Positions 63,351 to 64,000 of a DNA stretch of 64,000 nt are shown here, piece after piece. The notes below the pieces were generated by a model, which was not told the DNA's origin, searched no databases, and was given only the letters and a program-made list of their open reading frames with translations. The translations under genes and the position numbers were made by a program. Numbering within the stretch: the first letter of the stretch is position 1; each line of letters begins with the position of its first letter. Origin of the DNA: Methanococcoides sp052057775 (GTDB taxonomy: Archaea; Halobacteriota; Methanosarcinia; Methanosarcinales; Methanosarcinaceae); the NCBI RefSeq assembly GCF_052057775.1, contig NZ_CP195121.1, positions 2,294,001-2,358,000 on the forward strand. Direction: 5' to 3'.

Positions 63351-63617
63351 TCAGGCAAGTTCTGCCTGAACTTCACCATCGTCGAACTTAGCTGCACGAA
63401 TGCGTATTGAGGATGGTGGCTTCTGAGAACCTCTTTCCCAAACCTTCTGGTTGATGGAAGCATCGATCTTGATCTGTGAAGGCTCTGCCTTCATGTGTCT
63501 TATCAGGAATTTCCTGACAAGTGAAACTGCCCTGTTGGAACGTTTCCACCTTGGTGCAAGCTTTGCCTCACGAAGTGGAATAGTGTATATCTGTTCCTTT
63601 ACCGCGTCTTCTGCCAT
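63351..63617 (-). CDS. rpl31e: Ribosomal protein L31e
   Basis: An 88-residue protein; ATG 63617 (MAEDAVKEQ) is preferred over two nearer upstream ATGs. Pattern YTIPLREAKLAPRWKRSNRA, VRKFLIRHMKA, and KVWERGSQKPP matches L31e. Large-subunit protein near the exit tunnel. L39e is directly upstream. Confidence 0.95.
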   Translation of the reverse strand: MAEDAVKEQIYTIPLREAKLAPRWKRSNRAVSLVRKFLIRHMKAEPSQIKIDASINQKVWERGSQKPPSSIRIRAAKFDDGEVQAELA

Positions 63618-63627
63618 TGTCATCACC

Positions 63628-63783
63628 TTACTTTACATCTAAACTATTTCTTCTCCAGTGTCTTCTCTTAGGGTGGCTAACAACTTGTCTGTTAGTCTTT
63701 ATGATAACCCAGGTTGGAACACGCTGGTTCTGGTTATGCGCCTTTGCCAACCTAATTTTCTGTCCTTTTGTATTGTGGCTCAC
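63628..63783 (-). CDS. rpl39e: Ribosomal protein L39e
   Basis: A 51-residue, very basic protein with start GTG at 63781-63783 (GGTGAG upstream). Pattern SHNTKGQKIRLAKAHNQNQR, VPTWVIIKTNR and HPKRRHWRRNSL is diagnostic of L39e. It lines the exit tunnel. It heads the operon with a TATA-like sequence near 63870. Confidence 0.96.
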   Translation of the reverse strand: MSHNTKGQKIRLAKAHNQNQRVPTWVIIKTNRQVVSHPKRRHWRRNSLDVK

Positions 63784-63929
63784 TTATCTCACCTGTGATT
63801 TGATTAATTGTAACGCCAATCTAAAAGATTTGCGTCTATAAATCGATTATCCTATAAATTATTAATCTATATACGACCAATTCCTGCCTTCAAACACTGA
63901 TACACAATGAATTGCCTGATCCGGGTTCA

Positions 63930-64000
63930 TCAGATACGCCCGACAACCCTCGACTGAACATGTTCCGGAAAGATCTCAAGTACTTTTTCATCACCATGTT
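63930..64000 (-). CDS. 3' end of an unidentified gene, cut by window edge
   Basis: A minus-strand frame runs off the right edge and ends in TGA at 63930. The visible C-terminus is HGDEKVLEIFPEHVQSRVVG followed by RI, a plausible protein end but too short to identify. About 146 bp separate it from the L39e start. Confidence 0.55.
   Translation of the reverse strand, partial: HGDEKVLEIFPEHVQSRVVGRI

Overview
The window looks like chromosomal DNA from a methylotrophic methanogenic archaeon of the Methanosarcinales/Methanosarcinaceae; the genus is not resolvable by eye. Support comes from archaeal/eukaryal-type information genes (eIF6, L18a, L31e, L39e, RIO2, prefoldin alpha, aCPSF2-like nuclease, archaeal ProS, SepF, LSm, Tsr3), methanogen-type families (FilR1/DUF1724 regulator, DUF373, DUF2111, DUF3467, MptE, archaeal CobT), TATA boxes about 25 nt before inferred start sites, and Shine-Dalgarno sequences before most genes. 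All 63 stop codons I could read are TAA or TGA, none TAG, as expected for a lineage that reads UAG as pyrrolysine. I saw no insertion sequence, prophage or CRISPR array.

Layout. 1-45: 5' part of a minus-strand tRNA-Trp, apparently intron-containing. 164-4459: minus-strand run PUA protein, sepF, ZPR1, proS, cobT. 4460-6287: regulatory gap and a lone KamA-like radical SAM gene. 6609-12667: ileS, mptE, DUF373 membrane protein, methylthioinosine phosphorylase and a coupled small ORF. 12839-17886: KaiC-like ATPase divergent from a Ski2-like helicase, then DUF3467, LSm, a wHTH/Cys-cluster regulator and tRNA-Glu. 18093-21884: large FAD/Fe-S dehydrogenase divergent from a FilR-type regulator. 21921-32389: GNAT, Cdc48, glutamate dehydrogenase, MFS, metallo-hydrolase, methyltransferase, SfsA and small membrane proteins. 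32390-39791: tsr3, a LOG-like gene, then a same-strand redox series (tusA, dsrE-like, rubredoxin, rubredoxin-GltS fusion, class II fumarase, fumarate reductase A and B). 39968-43447: topA and an aCPSF2-like nuclease. 43535-47535: MoxR/VWA pair. 47792-56302: mobA, DUF2148, DUF460, rio2, DUF2111, trxA-like/trxB, lipoprotein, archaellin. 56590-60611: 7TM protein, wHTH protein and trpCBA. 60789-63783: minus-strand operon L39e, L31e, eIF6, L18a, pfdA, ftsY. A partial gene lies at the right edge.

The most interesting point is the class II fumarase: its reading frame is intact and keeps its active-site motifs, but has one in-frame TAG (36611-36613) just before the GGTAVGTG motif, and fumarate reductase genes follow directly. 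With no TAG used as a stop anywhere in the window, pyrrolysine decoding is a serious possibility; a recently broken gene is the alternative. The same gene and the KamA-like gene both have a strong Shine-Dalgarno followed only by ATC or ATT/ATA at start-codon distance. Other notable items are the rubredoxin/GltS/fumarate cluster, palindromic operator candidates (trpC, KamA-like, KaiC-like/helicase, dehydrogenase/FilR), unusually clear hairpin-plus-T terminators, and two small genes with good context.
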